The notes under the pieces are model-generated. The model was not told the origin of the DNA. It made no database searches and saw nothing but the letters and a program-made list of their open reading frames with translations. A DNA stretch of 64,000 nucleotides. Source: Halicephalobus mephisto (taxonomy: Eukaryota > Nematoda > Chromadorea > Rhabditida > Panagrolaimidae). The first letter of the stretch is position 1. Each line of letters opens with the position of its first letter. Where the stretch lies: NCBI GenBank assembly GCA_009193035.1, contig SWDT01000063.1, positions 124,001 through 188,000 of the forward strand, written 5' to 3'. Position numbers and translations under genes: made by a program. Shown piece by piece: positions 23,001-35,600 of this stretch.

Positions 23001-23560
23001 TCCTTTTGAGAATCTCAGAAGTTTTCCGAACATTCCAGAATTTGTGAGATTCTAAATCCTTCCAAAATATATAAATTTCTGGAATCATCCAAACCTTGAA
23101 TTCTGAAAACTTTTAAAATTTCGGAAATTCGTGTCAAAATAGTTTCTTAAAAGTATTCTTTTTTATTTTTATATTTTTTCAGAGTCAGATCGGAAGTTGT
23201 CAGAACGTAATTCCACCAGAACCGTCGAGTTCAGTCATGTCCATGACATCTGCCGCAGGAAACACATCTACCGTAACAGTATATTCCGATAACCAACAAT
23301 TTCCAGATTTGTTTTTGTCTCAATTGAATTCTCTCATGCAAGCCCATGGAAAAACGTATTCTGATTTATTTGAGCTGGTTCGATCACAAGTCTATCAAAA
23401 CCAAGAACCACAGTTCTGTCCTCCTCCAGTTTCCCATCCGGTTCCGATGATGAATGGACAACATCATCAACAACAACAACATCACGATGGATATCCGATT
23501 TTTCCACATGAAGTCGAGTCACTCAGGCACAGGGATAACTTCTACACCGAATATCTTTAG
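20063..23560 (+). CDS. STAT transcription factor with divergent SH2 domain
   Basis: Seven exons (20063-20113, 20408-20567, 20613-20983, 21037-22087, 22130-22527, 22569-22805, 23183-23560) encode 881 residues. STATs carry cytokine or stress signals to nuclear DNA. An all-helical N-terminal part is followed by the beta-rich DNA-binding domain, marked by [15 protein letters not shown] and [20 protein letters not shown] (about residues 430-475), then the helical linker with [12 protein letters not shown], and an SH2-like domain from about 595 ([20 protein letters not shown]). Where other STATs have GTFLLRFS, this protein reads NAMVVYLSF (about 625-633), so the phosphotyrosine-binding Arg is missing. 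The C-terminal tail has a Gln/His-rich run and tyrosines ([14 protein letters not shown]). Nematodes have two STAT genes, sta-1 and sta-2; the degenerate SH2 suggests the sta-2 type used in epidermal immunity, but I cannot decide from memory. Confidence 0.88.
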
Positions 23561-23709
23561 AAAGTTGTCTCAATTATTTTACGGTTAAATTTTTTTAGAG
23601 TATTAATAATTTTAAAAAATAAGAGGACTTTTTTCCAGTGTATTTTGTTGATCAAAGTCACTGAAGAATATCAAATCGATTTTAGTTGTGAACTCTGAAA
23701 GAATACCTC

Positions 23710-23715
23710 AATAAA
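23710..23715 (+). terminator. Poly(A) signal of the STAT gene
   Basis: AATAAA lies 150 bases after the STAT stop codon, the first good signal downstream on the + strand. Confidence 0.55.
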
Positions 23716-24308
23716 TAACTTCCGAAATTCTCGAATAATAGTACTTCTGAAGTGCGTTTATTATTCGAACGAGCTCATTCGTAAAGGGGCGAGACAGAAA
23801 CAAGTGACTATTTGACATCAAAGATTTTCCGCTATTTAATGAGTTCGAGAATGGACAAAGTCAATTTTGACGGTCAGTTTATTCTGATGCGGTCCGGTTT
23901 TCCTTTTGATTGGGCAAATTGTCTCGGAATGTCTGATCAATGTCTCTTATAAGTTTGTTCTGATTAGGAAAGTTCTCAAAGTACATAATCGATAAGTATT
24001 ATGTGTTTTTTTCTGATTGAAAAAACTGCCCATAATATGTCTGGTTTTCCTAGCATGATCCATTCAGATCTGACGAACTATTTAGAATACATGTCCGGTT
24101 TTACTTACACGTTCCTTCCGATTGGGCAAACTGTCCAGGATGCATGACCAATCTTCTTCAAGTACTTGCTCCTAACTAAGACATACATGTTCCTTCTGGC
24201 CGGAGAGTTGTCCGAAATAAATGCCCATTATTTCTGATACGTTCCGATCGGGTCGGGCAAACTATTCAGAATAAATGTCCGGTTTTATGTTTTCTTTTAT
24301 CCATACAG

Positions 24309-24770
24309 ACGCTATGGAATCACTTGTAATTGAACGTGATCAATACGTAAAGTTTTAATTTAATAATAATTTAATGATAATTGATCCTAATTGAACGTAA
24401 TCATTATATTCGAACCTGAGCTGTTGATTTCGAACTTTTGAATCAAATTTCAAATTTATTTTGAACTAATTTGATTCGGAAATCGAGGAATTCGAATTCA
24501 AACCCTACTGTTAAGTTCGAATTTTGAAAAAGTCAAATTCAAACTGAATAACTTTATTCAAAAATTAAAATTTCCGAAAAATCAACAACTTTGGTTTGAA
24601 CCATTTTTGTGTTATTGAAAAAACTTGAATACAATTATTGTGTTCTATTAGAATCAATAATCATTAAATTATAATCTTACGTATTGATTACGCTCAGTTA
24701 GAATCCAACGTTAAGTAGTATACTTAGGGACTGTTACGTATTGATTACGCCCGGTTACGGATGATTCTAC
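24309..24770 (+). mobile_element. MITE-like element with GGAATCACTTGTAA ends
   Basis: The left end reads GCTATGGAATCACTTGTAAT, then TGAACGTGATCAATACGTA; the right end (24736-24770) is an inverted counterpart, ACGTATTGATTACGC then GGTTACGGATGATTCTAC. A shorter relative with the same terminal sequence lies at about 57459-57687. The interior contains more copies of TTGAACGTAATCA on both strands. There is no open frame. Confidence 0.65.
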
Positions 24771-24829
24771 AACATCTTTGCAGAGAAACTCTTCAGGAAT
24801 ATACTTCTTATTTTATCTATATCTTTCCT

Positions 24830-25265
24830 TCAAACTAAGATAAACTGTCCAGAATATATTTCCGGTTTTGTTTACACGTTTATCATTGACTAGACAAACT
24901 CTCAAGAACTATATACTCTTTTTATTTTGATATTTCTTTTTAATTAGGATAAACTATCCAGAATTCATATTTAGTTTCGCCCACCCATCTTTAACTAAAG
25001 TAAATTATCCAGAATCCATACCTGGTTTCGCCCACCCATCTTTAACTAAGATAAACTATTCAGAATCCATACTTGGTTTCGTCCACCTATCTCTAATTAG
25101 GGTAAACTATTAAGAATCCATACCTGGTTTCGCCCACCCATCCCTAACTAGGGTAAATTATTCAGAATCCATACTTGGTTTTGCCCACCCATCCCTAACT
25201 AGGGTAAACTGTTCAGAATATATGCTCGGTTTACGTACGCGTTCCTTCTAACCGACCGAACTGCT
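24830..25265 (+). repeat. Minisatellite with a 51-bp unit
   Basis: From 24978 the TTTCGCCCACCCATC phrase recurs at 25029, 25080, 25131, 25182 and 25233, exactly 51 bases apart, with TAACTAGGGTAAACTATTCA in each unit. Older, more diverged units reach back to about 24830. Related phrases (TGGGCAAACTGTCC, TGTCCGGTTTT) fill 23880-24300, so the MITE at 24309-24770 appears to interrupt an older, longer array. Confidence 0.82.
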
Positions 25266-28200
25266 CAGGAATGCATGGCGATGTACAAAATGGATGTCAG
25301 GAATCGTTGACAGGAATGACCTCCACTTGAGTACCTGCTGTACGGCTTACCTTTTTTCAGATGGGTGCGCCCGGAGATGCTTCACTTGCGATTTACGTGG
25401 ACTTTTATATTTTATGCTTTTTTTATGGTTTTTAACTCCGGAAAAAGAGAAAATTAATTTTTTCTTATTTTCTTCAAGAAAAAGTACTTTAATTATTGAA
25501 AATAAATTTTAACTGGCTAATTCCGTGAGTGACCGGTTAAATCTGGTACTCAGAAATTTGATCGACGCACGTTCGACCTTTATTGAATGGAATACATGGC
25601 CGCAAACGTGCCCGTCCAAATCGGCGGCTTTGCGCGGTTGCACGTTAAGTGAGTTCTCGAATAATATCGATCGATCTGACAGTCCCCAGCTGGAGTTCCT
25701 TCCGCGAGCTTTTATTTTTATTTTTTTTAAATTTTCTTAGGTCTATTTTGTAATTTTTTGTCTTATGACCATCATTTCAAAACAAAATAATTTAAAATAA
25801 TTTATAAAAATAATTTAAAATAATTTTTCAAATATAATTTAAAATAATTTATAAAATATAATTTAAAATAATTTTATAAAATATAATTTAAAATAATTTT
25901 TCAAAAATAATTTTATAAAAATTAAATTTTAATCATCATGTGATGTCCATAAAACAGGAAACCCACAGCGTGAATCAGACGTTATCCGTTTTATTGTCCT
26001 CAAAAACCCGGATTTAGACGATTTAAAATTGATTTTTTTTCGAAATTTCAACCGTTTCACTTAAATTTCAAAAATTTTCGATTCAAGTTTAATTCCAATT
26101 TATCTGATTAAAATTAAATTATTTCTCGAGTTCATTAAGATCAACTGTGGATTTTCATGATTAAGAAGTTTATGAATTTAATCAAGATTATTTTTAAATT
26201 CGATTAAAATTGAAAAAAGTCAATAAAGTTGATTTTATTCAACTTAATTATGGATTTTCGACGATTTAAAACTTTTTTAAATTTACTCAAACTGAATTTC
26301 AATTTGTTTGATTTAAATTGGACAGTCAGTAAATAAGTCTAATTTCATTGATCTCAATTGTGGATTTTTAATTATTGAAAAGTTAGAAATTTCAATTTTA
26401 ATATTTAATTTATAAGCTTTTTTAATTATAAAAATCTAAAAATTAATAAAATGCATTTCATAGAAAAATTAATTTGATCTCAATTTGTCAATTTGAAATT
26501 GGATAATAAATAAATCCAATTTTATTGATTTTAATTATTAATTATAAAAAAAATTTATAAATTTAATTTTGATTAATTTTAATTTTTCTATAAAGATATT
26601 TAATTTTCGAATTTTTATATTTAAAAAGTATAAATTTAGTCTAGTTTGATCTCAATCTGTCAATTTGAAATTGGATAATAAATAAGTCCAATTTTATTGA
26701 TTTTAATTATTAATTTTTAATTATTAAAAAAATTAATAAATTTAATTTTTAAATTTTTATATTTAAAAAAGTATAAATTTAATCTAGTTTAGTTCCAATC
26801 TGTCAGTTTATTTACTAACTGTCCACTTTAAAACTATTTCATTGAGATCAGATTTTCGGTAATTAAAAAATTTTGTAAAAATCGATCTCGAGAGTAAAAT
26901 TTCTGTCTCTAAGATGTATTCATTTGTAGTTCTCGTACTAAAACTAGTTGCTTCCGAGGCTGCAATTGTTGGTTGGTCAAACTTTTGCGGCGGTTTTTGT
27001 CACATTTTATTAGTTATTCTCTTCAACTTTCTTCCGGTTCTTTTATTCCAGAAAACCTTAGTTTCCCAGCTTTTTGTTTAAAATATAACTTTTTTATTAA
27101 TATTGCTCTTAAAAGGGTTAATTCCTTAATTTTTTATTCTCGTTCTTGTTCTAACAACTTTCAAGGATATACTTGAGAAACAGCCTTCTGCCAGAGCTGG
27201 CGGATAAACGGATAAGCATGTGAGAGAACTCCCGTGTGAATGAACAGTCGTCCTGAAGCCTGCTTGACCGCGCAGAGAAGAAAAACGTCCAAGAACAGTT
27301 TTAGAATTTTCTGAAAACTCTTGAGACTTGGCTGAATTTTTCTAAGCTCTCAGCGATCGCTTAGGTCCAAATTTCGGGGAGACGTTTCAAGCTGGAGAAA
27401 CTCGTATAACATTGGGCATCGCTGGACCTCTAACGAACTCGTTGATGAGCATTGCTTGCTTTGTCGATAAGTACCGCTCCACAAACATGCTGATTTTCGT
27501 TTTTCTTCGACAATTTTTGAGTTTTTAGTAACTCCCTTATTTTTCTTTCCATTAAACAAGATTAGTCAAGTTCTTCCAACCTTTCGATTGGTTCTGAACT
27601 GTAAATTCTGTCTTTTGACGGACGATTGGAAAGATCAGTAAAGATCCGTCATTAACGAATTTTCCGTTGTGTTCTTTGGGCAAAAATATTTTTGTCGACA
27701 ATTGCGCGACTTTGACCCAAATTCGGCCTGATTTTTTAAGAATTTCTTCTTCCGAAAAAGGAACAAATGTTTTTACTATTTTTTTTTTGAATATTTCTGG
27801 AGTTATTTTCCTCAAAAGTCGGATTAAAACAAGATTTATCTTTCTAAAGGACAAATTGAAAAAATTTCAATTTTTATAATTTTCGAAAATTAATACTTTT
27901 TGAAAAATTCCACTTTTATTATTTTTTCTCGTGATCGTTAAAATAATCAGAAAAATAATAATTCATTCTTTCGTCAAAATCGTTAACCGTTTTCTAACGT
28001 ATCTCTCATCCTAGAAACCTGTCAAATGAATTCAGGCCACCCTTTTTCATCCGTTTTCTGAAAATACCATTTACATCGAAATGATTAACAGTTGAGATTT
28101 CAGTTTTCTTCCCGATCGCAATCGCGAATGCCTTTTTCCATCACCCGATCACTGGGTGTGCTCAAATTCCTTGTACATATTTGCATTTTGGGAATTTCTA

Positions 28201-29651
28201 GATAATTCTAAACCACTCCTAAAATTGTACTGATAACTCGAATATTAATCATCCAAACAAGCGCGACTAATACCTCATAAGAGGAGCACTAATATATAAA
28301 ATTTAATTTCTTTCAGAAAATAGTTGAAATTTAATATAAAATTGAAACTTTTTCGAAAAAAATAATTGAAATTTAATATAAAATTGAAACTTTTTCGAAA
28401 AAATAATTAAAATTTAATATAAAATTGCAACTTTTTCGAAAAAAATAGTTAAAATTGAATTTCTTTTAAAAATAATTGAAATTTAATATAAAATTGAATT
28501 TTAAAAAATAGTTAAAATTAAATGTAAAATTGGAACTTTTTCGAAAAAAATAGTTAAAATTTGTTTTTCAAAAAAGTTAAAATTTAATATTAAATTCAAT
28601 TTTTTTTCGGAAAAATTAAAATTTAAAATAAAATTAGATTTTTTTTAGAAAATAGTTAAAATCTTTAATTGAATTTTTCTAATTATTCTGAAATAGGATA
28701 ATCTCAGAAAAATTCATAAATTCAGGTTTTTGTTTTTTTGTGTTTCTGATTTAAAAAAACTAATTGGATGTAATCAATGAAAGAAATATATTTAGTTGTA
28801 AAAAAATTTATTAGAATTAGATTTGAGAAAAAAATAAATTTTTTATGTAATTTATTCTAAATTCTTCAATAATTAAGAAAATTTTATTTTTTTTTAAAAT
28901 CGATCATTTTTAATAAAAAAAATATATTTAATCATAAAAATTAATTTAAATTAGATTAAATTTAAAAATAAATTTTTTTGTAATTTATTCTAAATTCTTC
29001 AGTAATTAAGAAAATTCGATTTTTTTATTTTTTTTAAAAATCGATAATTTTTAATAAAAAATATATTTAATTATGAAAAATAATTTAAATTAGATTAAAT
29101 TTAAAAATAAATTTTAATATATTTTATCGGAAGTTTGCTGCCATATAAGCGAATTCGTCTAAATTTCCTTCTTTTATGTTATATGAAACTTTATTTACTT
29201 TTTTACTTTTTAAAAAATATTTAATGAAAATTAAACATAAATTTTGAATATCAGATAAATTACGAAATAAATTATTTTATTTCGGAATTTTGTTTCAAAT
29301 AAAACAGTTTTTATTATTCCGGTTTTAGTTTAGAAATTTCAAATTTCATTTAGTACAAAATTGTTTACTCGGAGGATTACTATTGTCACCTGAAAGCTAG
29401 TCACCGAACAAAAAATTTACACTCGTTGTGTTGGTCCACTAATCCTTCATTTTTCCACTGGTTTTCTGGTTACAATTATTTTTAAATTTGAAAATTTTAT
29501 TCTTTTTTAAAATGATTTAATTTAAAAATTATAATGTTTTTTTTCGTGTATGAAATTTTAAAATTTATTTTTAAAAAAAATTTTTAGTTTTGAATATATT
29601 TGTCGATTTTGCTTCGAGATCCGTAGAATTTTGGTAGATTGAAGTTTCCAG
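25266..29651. other. Long intergenic region upstream of eps-8
   Basis: About 4.4 kb without a firmly supported gene. G+C-richer patches at 25290-25420, 25525-25700 and 27180-27560 may be regulatory or decayed coding DNA. From 28310 to 28620 a unit around AAATTTAATATAAAATTGAA followed by ACTTTTTCGAAAAAAATA recurs with a spacing near 52 bases. From 28800 to 29110 a longer unit (TTTATTCTAAATTCTTCA, then AATTAAGAAAATT) repeats about three times. The eps-8 promoter should lie near the end of this stretch; no specific element is recognisable. Confidence 0.5.
27350..27854 (-). pseudogene. Two abutting open frames, possible frameshifted gene remnant
   Basis: On the minus strand one frame is open from 27854 to its stop at 27554-27552 (ending SKGWKNLTNLV). 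The next frame opens at the same point (27559) and continues to 27350 with MFNGKKNKGVTKNSKIVEEK at its start. Together they give about 170 coding-like residues with a one-base frame change. A TCCTTTAG acceptor-like site lies just upstream. No homology is recognised and neither frame starts with a clear ATG, so this may be chance in a G+C-richer patch. Confidence 0.2.
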
Positions 29652-32600
29652 ATGCGACATCACTCCAGCAGCACGCATCTTGGGGGATATCCCCCGCCAC
29701 CTCATCACGGACAACTCGGCCCTAGGCATGGATCCCTACCGTATGAAGGATCGTCAAAGTAAGTTCCATTTCGACATCTGTTTACACGAATCGGCAGAAA
29801 TTTTATCAATCAATCGGAAGTTTTGCTTTTTTTCTGACTAAATAATAAAAGTAATAAAATTATATTTTTTCTAAAAATCGCCGAACGATTTTTGGAAAAA
29901 AATATATAAAAATTTTAGTTATTAAAATCCCATGGAAATTTATCCAACTTTTTAGAATTTAATGAAATATTTTGAAATTTTTGAAAATTTTAAAGAATTT
30001 CGAAATTTTTGGAATTTTGTAAAAAGTTTCGGAATTTTTTTTAAAATTAAAAATTTTTGAAATTTTCTAGAATCTTGGAAAATTTTGAACATTTTGAAAA
30101 ATTTCCAAAGTTTTCTAGAATCTCAGAAGATTTTGAAATTTTTAAGAATTTAAAAATTTTTGTAAATTTTTAGAATTTTCCAAAATCCAATTGTAAATTT
30201 TTAGGATTTTTAGAATTTTCTAAAATTTCAAAAATCTCTGAAATGATCTAAATTTGAAAATCCCAAAAATTTATGTAAAAAACCGTCGATTTTTAATTTT
30301 TTATAACATTTTAATTGTTTAAAAAATTATTTTACATTCCCCTGCAAGTTTATTACCGAAAAATGATTGCGAGATGTCTGATTTTACGATCATTAAGGAA
30401 TATAAGAGTTATTTCATTCGATTTCTTTTGAAGACGGTCAATAACTCCGGCGTCAACTAGTCAAATCGCTAATTCTACTATTGATAAAATTCTGAGATGC
30501 TAGAATCCTTATCAGCTCGCCAATCTGGCGGGGAAACTGCTGAAACATTAATTGAAACATATAAGTCGTATCTTTACTGATTTTTGGGGAGTGACTATTT
30601 GGAGTTTTTTGCTGAGGAATTTCTTGATGATTCAAGTCTCCAATAATGCGTTTCCTACACCCATTTCGAGTGTTTCTTATATCGATTTCTTCGATTTCGC
30701 CAATCCCCAAACGGACATCGCGCTCGACGTTGGAGGTACGAAGAATTCTTTTCAGACAAAATAGTACATCCTTATCTGCGCTATAGTTTCCATTTGTCCG
30801 ATTTTCGAAAATTATTAATATCTTCTTTTAATTTATTCGACCCATTTCAGTGGATATCCAGTGCCTAGCAGTTCACGACATCCATCTGGATCTAATTCGT
30901 ATTATTATTTATCTTCTGGACGTCCTCAACAACCATTCACAAGTAACTCTGCTGCTCCATCTCCTGGTGGTCAAAGTTATCGAACAAATCCAAGTGTAGA
31001 TCATTATCCGCCTCCTCATTCAACCGCCACTATGCTTGGAAGACGGACGAATAGCCTCGGGCCGTCCCCCCACGTGGAACCCGATCCGAGTTATCAAGTC
31101 GAACATTTGGCCACTTTTGCTGTTGGTCGTCAATTTGGACTTCAGAATGCTCAAGATGGAATTCGAAAATTAAAACAAATGGAAAAACAAAGTGCTATTT
31201 GGGCTCAACCGTTGATTTTGAAACTTCTCAGAGACAAAATCAGTGTTGAAGATGAAAATGGAGAAATTGTTGAACAATTTCCCATGAGGTTGATCGAAAA
31301 TCCAACAGCTCATCAATCTCAAGATAAATCTGAAATTTACAATAATATTTTACTATTCGTTGTGAGAGGTGATGACAGACATCCACCAGGACTCCCGACG
31401 GAGATGCATATTTTCCATTGTATCGGGATTTCGGCTAAAGACGTTTCTCAGGACATTTACCACTACACCAAAGGCCAGATTCAGAAGGTCCGCGGAGGAA
31501 GGAGAGAACTTGCTGGATTCGGCGTCGAATCCTCTCCTTACGGACCTGCGCCCCAGAATTACTATCGAGACGACGCTTCTCCGAGTTCGAACAGCAGCGA
31601 AGCCATAGATATGAACGTTGTGAGTTTTTTGAATTAAAAAAATTAGATTTAATTCGATGGATTTAAAAAATTAAATTTGCAGAATACTTTAAATCGATGT
31701 TTCGATGATATTGAGAGATTCGTGGCGAGAATACAATCAGCAGCAATTGCCCAGAGGGAAATAGACATGCAGCGGATGAGAACCCGTCAAAGAAGAGGAA
31801 AACAAGACCCGATGCCCCCTCTGGGGATCCTCCACCTCCGGGCTCAGATGCCTTCGTATGCAGAATTCTTTGAAATTTTCCAAAAATTCAAGCTTAGTTT
31901 TAATATTCTTGTATGTTTATTTTTTTTAAATTTTTTCTAAAAATAATTTCAGACAACAGTAAAAGACTACATTCATGACCCGAATGCTTCCGAATTGCTT
32001 CATTTTTTGTTTACTCCATTGATAGTTATTTTGGACGCTTGCCATTGGGGTCTTGGACAACCTGTAGCTCCACAAGTTGTCGCTCCATTACTTTCATTTG
32101 ATGCCATCGAATTATTGAGAAATTGCCTAACATCGAAGGAATTTGACGTCTGGATGTCTCTCGGAGCGAATTGGAGAACACCACCGTGAGTGAAATTAAA
32201 TAATTTTTTTTATTTACAAAAATCAGAAACTTAACTAAAATAATAAGACTATAAACGAAGAATTTAAAACAATTTAAAAAAATTTATTATTTAAATTTGT
32301 TTTTTCGCGCGACATTTGGCAATCTGTTCTAATCAAAAATTCGGTCTTTTTAGAGACGTGAGTAAGGCCAATTATTCCTTTTTTGGAAAAATAAAAACCA
32401 GTGCGAATTAATTTCGTCGGATTCATTTTTATTTTTACATAATTTTATACAAAAATTGCAAAAATATTTTTAAAAATATTTCCACAATAACATTGAAAAT
32501 TTAAAATTTCACGATATCAAACATAAATATATTTTTTAAAATTCTAAATATTAATAAATTTTTATTTTTTATTTTTATTTTTATTTTTATTAAATTTATT

Positions 32601-35600
32601 ATAGAGAAGAATTTCGTGGACAATTGCCACCACCATATCGTCCTATTTTCCGCGATAATTTTGCTCCTTATGGATATCCTCAAGCAGAACCTCAACCTGC
32701 TCATACTCAAACAATGCATCGAGGATCATCTGTCCCACCACCACCATCACAACAAGTTCGTCAACCTTCACGGGCTGTTGATGATGTAAGTTTTGAACAG
32801 ATAATTTGAGAGCTTTCTTTGTATTTTCCGAAAAAATCGCCACTTGAATCAAAAGTACTCAAGTCAAAATTCGGATAAATTTCATTTTTGTTTTTAATTT
32901 TAATTTTCTAATGTCAAACTCGAATTATCGTCCTATCTACAGAAGACACACTTGTTCTGTTGGTATTCAAAGGAGATGGAGAGATAATTCATTGCCTTAT
33001 TTGATGGTTAAAATTAAATTTATTTTTTAATAATTACTGTAATTTTTTAGCTTGAATTAGAAAGAGTCAATTTGGAAAAAGAAAGAATCGCCTTCGAAAG
33101 AATGAAACTTATGGAGAGAGAACGATATTTGGAAGAACAGGAACAACGGATGAAACAGGAACAAGCCAAACTTGAAGCTGAACGTGACAAGCTCAAGAAG
33201 CTCAACGATATCCCTCGACCCCCTAGTGATACCGTCTACGTCCGTACTCCCCCTCCTCCAAATAACGTACAACCTCCCGGAAATCTGAATTCCAAAATGA
33301 GAGCGTTCTTGCACGATTTGGTCGCACGTAACAGAAAAATCGTCGAAGTCACGTATGATCGCGTGAAGCAACACGACAAGGAACTTACCGTAGTCAGAGG
33401 AGAATACCTTGAGGTAAAGTTTAGAATTAAATTGATTATAAATTTTCGTTGCAGGTTCTATCGGACGAGAAAAATTGGTGGGAATGTCGAAACAGTCAGA
33501 ATATCGTCGGTTTCGTTCCACATACCATCTTGTCTGTTCTTAGTCCTGCAGACATTCAAGCCTTACTGAGTTCTGGTAATGGAACTATCGATGTAAGTTT
33601 TAGTTAAATTATTTTATCATTTAAAATTTAAAAAGTTTTAAATTTTTACACATAAAAAACTTAAAAAAATTCACTATGAAAATTAAATTTTTTATTTTAG
33701 AAATTTAATTTTTACAATGTAATAATTTCAACCTTTTCAGCTATCTCAGATCCCTCAACACAACCCACCAGGTCTGTTAAGTAACCAATCCCTTAGTCCT
33801 CGACCGGGCATGATGTCCGACGACACGCCGGATTACATCAAACAACGACAAGGCAAACGTGGCGAGTTCCGCTATTTCTGAGTCCATCGTCCTTTATCCT
33901 TTATCCTATGTTCAGTTCGGTGTCGATTGAATCTTAAAAATGAGCTCAATTGACTTTCATGTGCCTTTTCAGCAAAATCAACGCATTTCGAAATCAGATA
34001 TTTTACGCAAAAATTTGTGTTTTTTTGATTGTTTGAAAAAATCTGAAATCTTTCCTTCGTTGGCCATACGTCTACAGATTATGGAAAAACTGTTGCTCCT
34101 TCGAAATCTGCTCAATTTTCCTTTGTAAACCTTTGCTTTTATTTTAAATTGTACCTTTGTCTTCAGCATTGAACTTAGAATTCTGAATCCCTTCGTGGAC
34201 TTTTTATTTATTACAGTAGATTCAAATGGTTGTGATAAGTCTTTGTACGCAAAATATGAAATATCCTATTTGACGCTTGAGCTTTCCAAACATGTGAATG
34301 TCCTGTTTTTCATCCAGAAAAACACCCAAGATTACTGTCGAATGTTACAGTAACGATGTTTCCTTTGTCGCTGATGCTAAACTGTTTTTGTCCAATTAAC
34401 AACAAACAAAAACTAACAAAATTACAAAACCTACAAAAAATAAAGACGAAAATTAGATTTTTGTTGAATTTTAGTTTTTGTTCATGATACTGGAGTCCAG
34501 GCAAATATTCGGTATGTTCAACCACCCGGGGCCCCTGGTGCTCCGGCTCCCCCTCCACCGCCTCCTCTGCAGCCCAACAGACCTCCAGATAGACATCCGA
34601 AAACTGTAATCGACGAAATTGCAAATTTCACTTTGAATAAGGCAAATTACCTCAAAAAAATTAAAAATTACAATTTAATATTTTAGACCAAATTTGAAAC
34701 TACCACAAGTGAAAAAATCAAAGCTCATTTGAGAGCTCAAAGAGAAAAAGAACTTCGTAGGCCTTTTTGTTCCTTAAAAAAATTAATTACGGTAATTAAG
34801 CTTATATCAATGATCTCTTTGATACAATTAATGGTAAAAAAGTTGTCATCCCCCGCAGACAACCTTCCAATAAGGGATCTATGATAAACCATAAATCCAC
34901 GATCGCTGAGGTTCAAGCGTGGCTGAAAGAAAAACGATTTAGTCAACGGTTTGTTACGGAACTATATAAAATCTTAAAAAATTGAAAATTAAAAAGAATT
35001 AAAAATTTAGAAAAATTTTAAAATTAAAAATTTATAGAAAAATCACAAAAAAGTTAAGAAAACAATCTAAATTTACAAGAAATTCAAAAAAATTTAAAAT
35101 TTAAAAAAAAATTTAAAATTACAAGAAATTTAAAAAAACTACAAAAACATTAAAGTTTTTATTTTACTAATATATTCATGTTGGGACAAAATTACGAAAT
35201 ATCGAAATCCAAGTTTCTAAAGTGAATTCAATTGTGAAACTTGCTTCTCGGTATTTTGTAATTTTGTTTCAAAAAAGATATATCAATAAATTTAAAATAT
35301 CTAATTCGATGTTTTTATTGTTTTTTAGAATTTTTAAATTTTGTGTAATTTTTATATAATATTACTTTTAAGAGTTCACGTTCTGTTTTCTAACTTCAAC
35401 GGAGAAGATCTTTTTTTGCTCACCGAAAAGGAATTATTGGAACATTGCGGAAAAGAAGAAGGAAAAAGACTCAACAGTTTGCTTCTTGTTCAAAAACGCA
35501 GATCTAACGTGAGTTTAAAATACAATTTTAAAATTAATTACAAAATTATAATTCCGAAAAATTTTCAGAATCCTCCAAATTTTTATAGAAAATTTTGAAA

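Noticed and set aside
31369..31608. Second plus-strand open frame inside eps-8 exon 2
   Set aside because: Out of frame with the PTB domain; overlap by composition only.
33057..33521. Minus-strand open frame of 154 codons
   Set aside because: Shadow of the eps-8 coiled-coil and SH3 exons.
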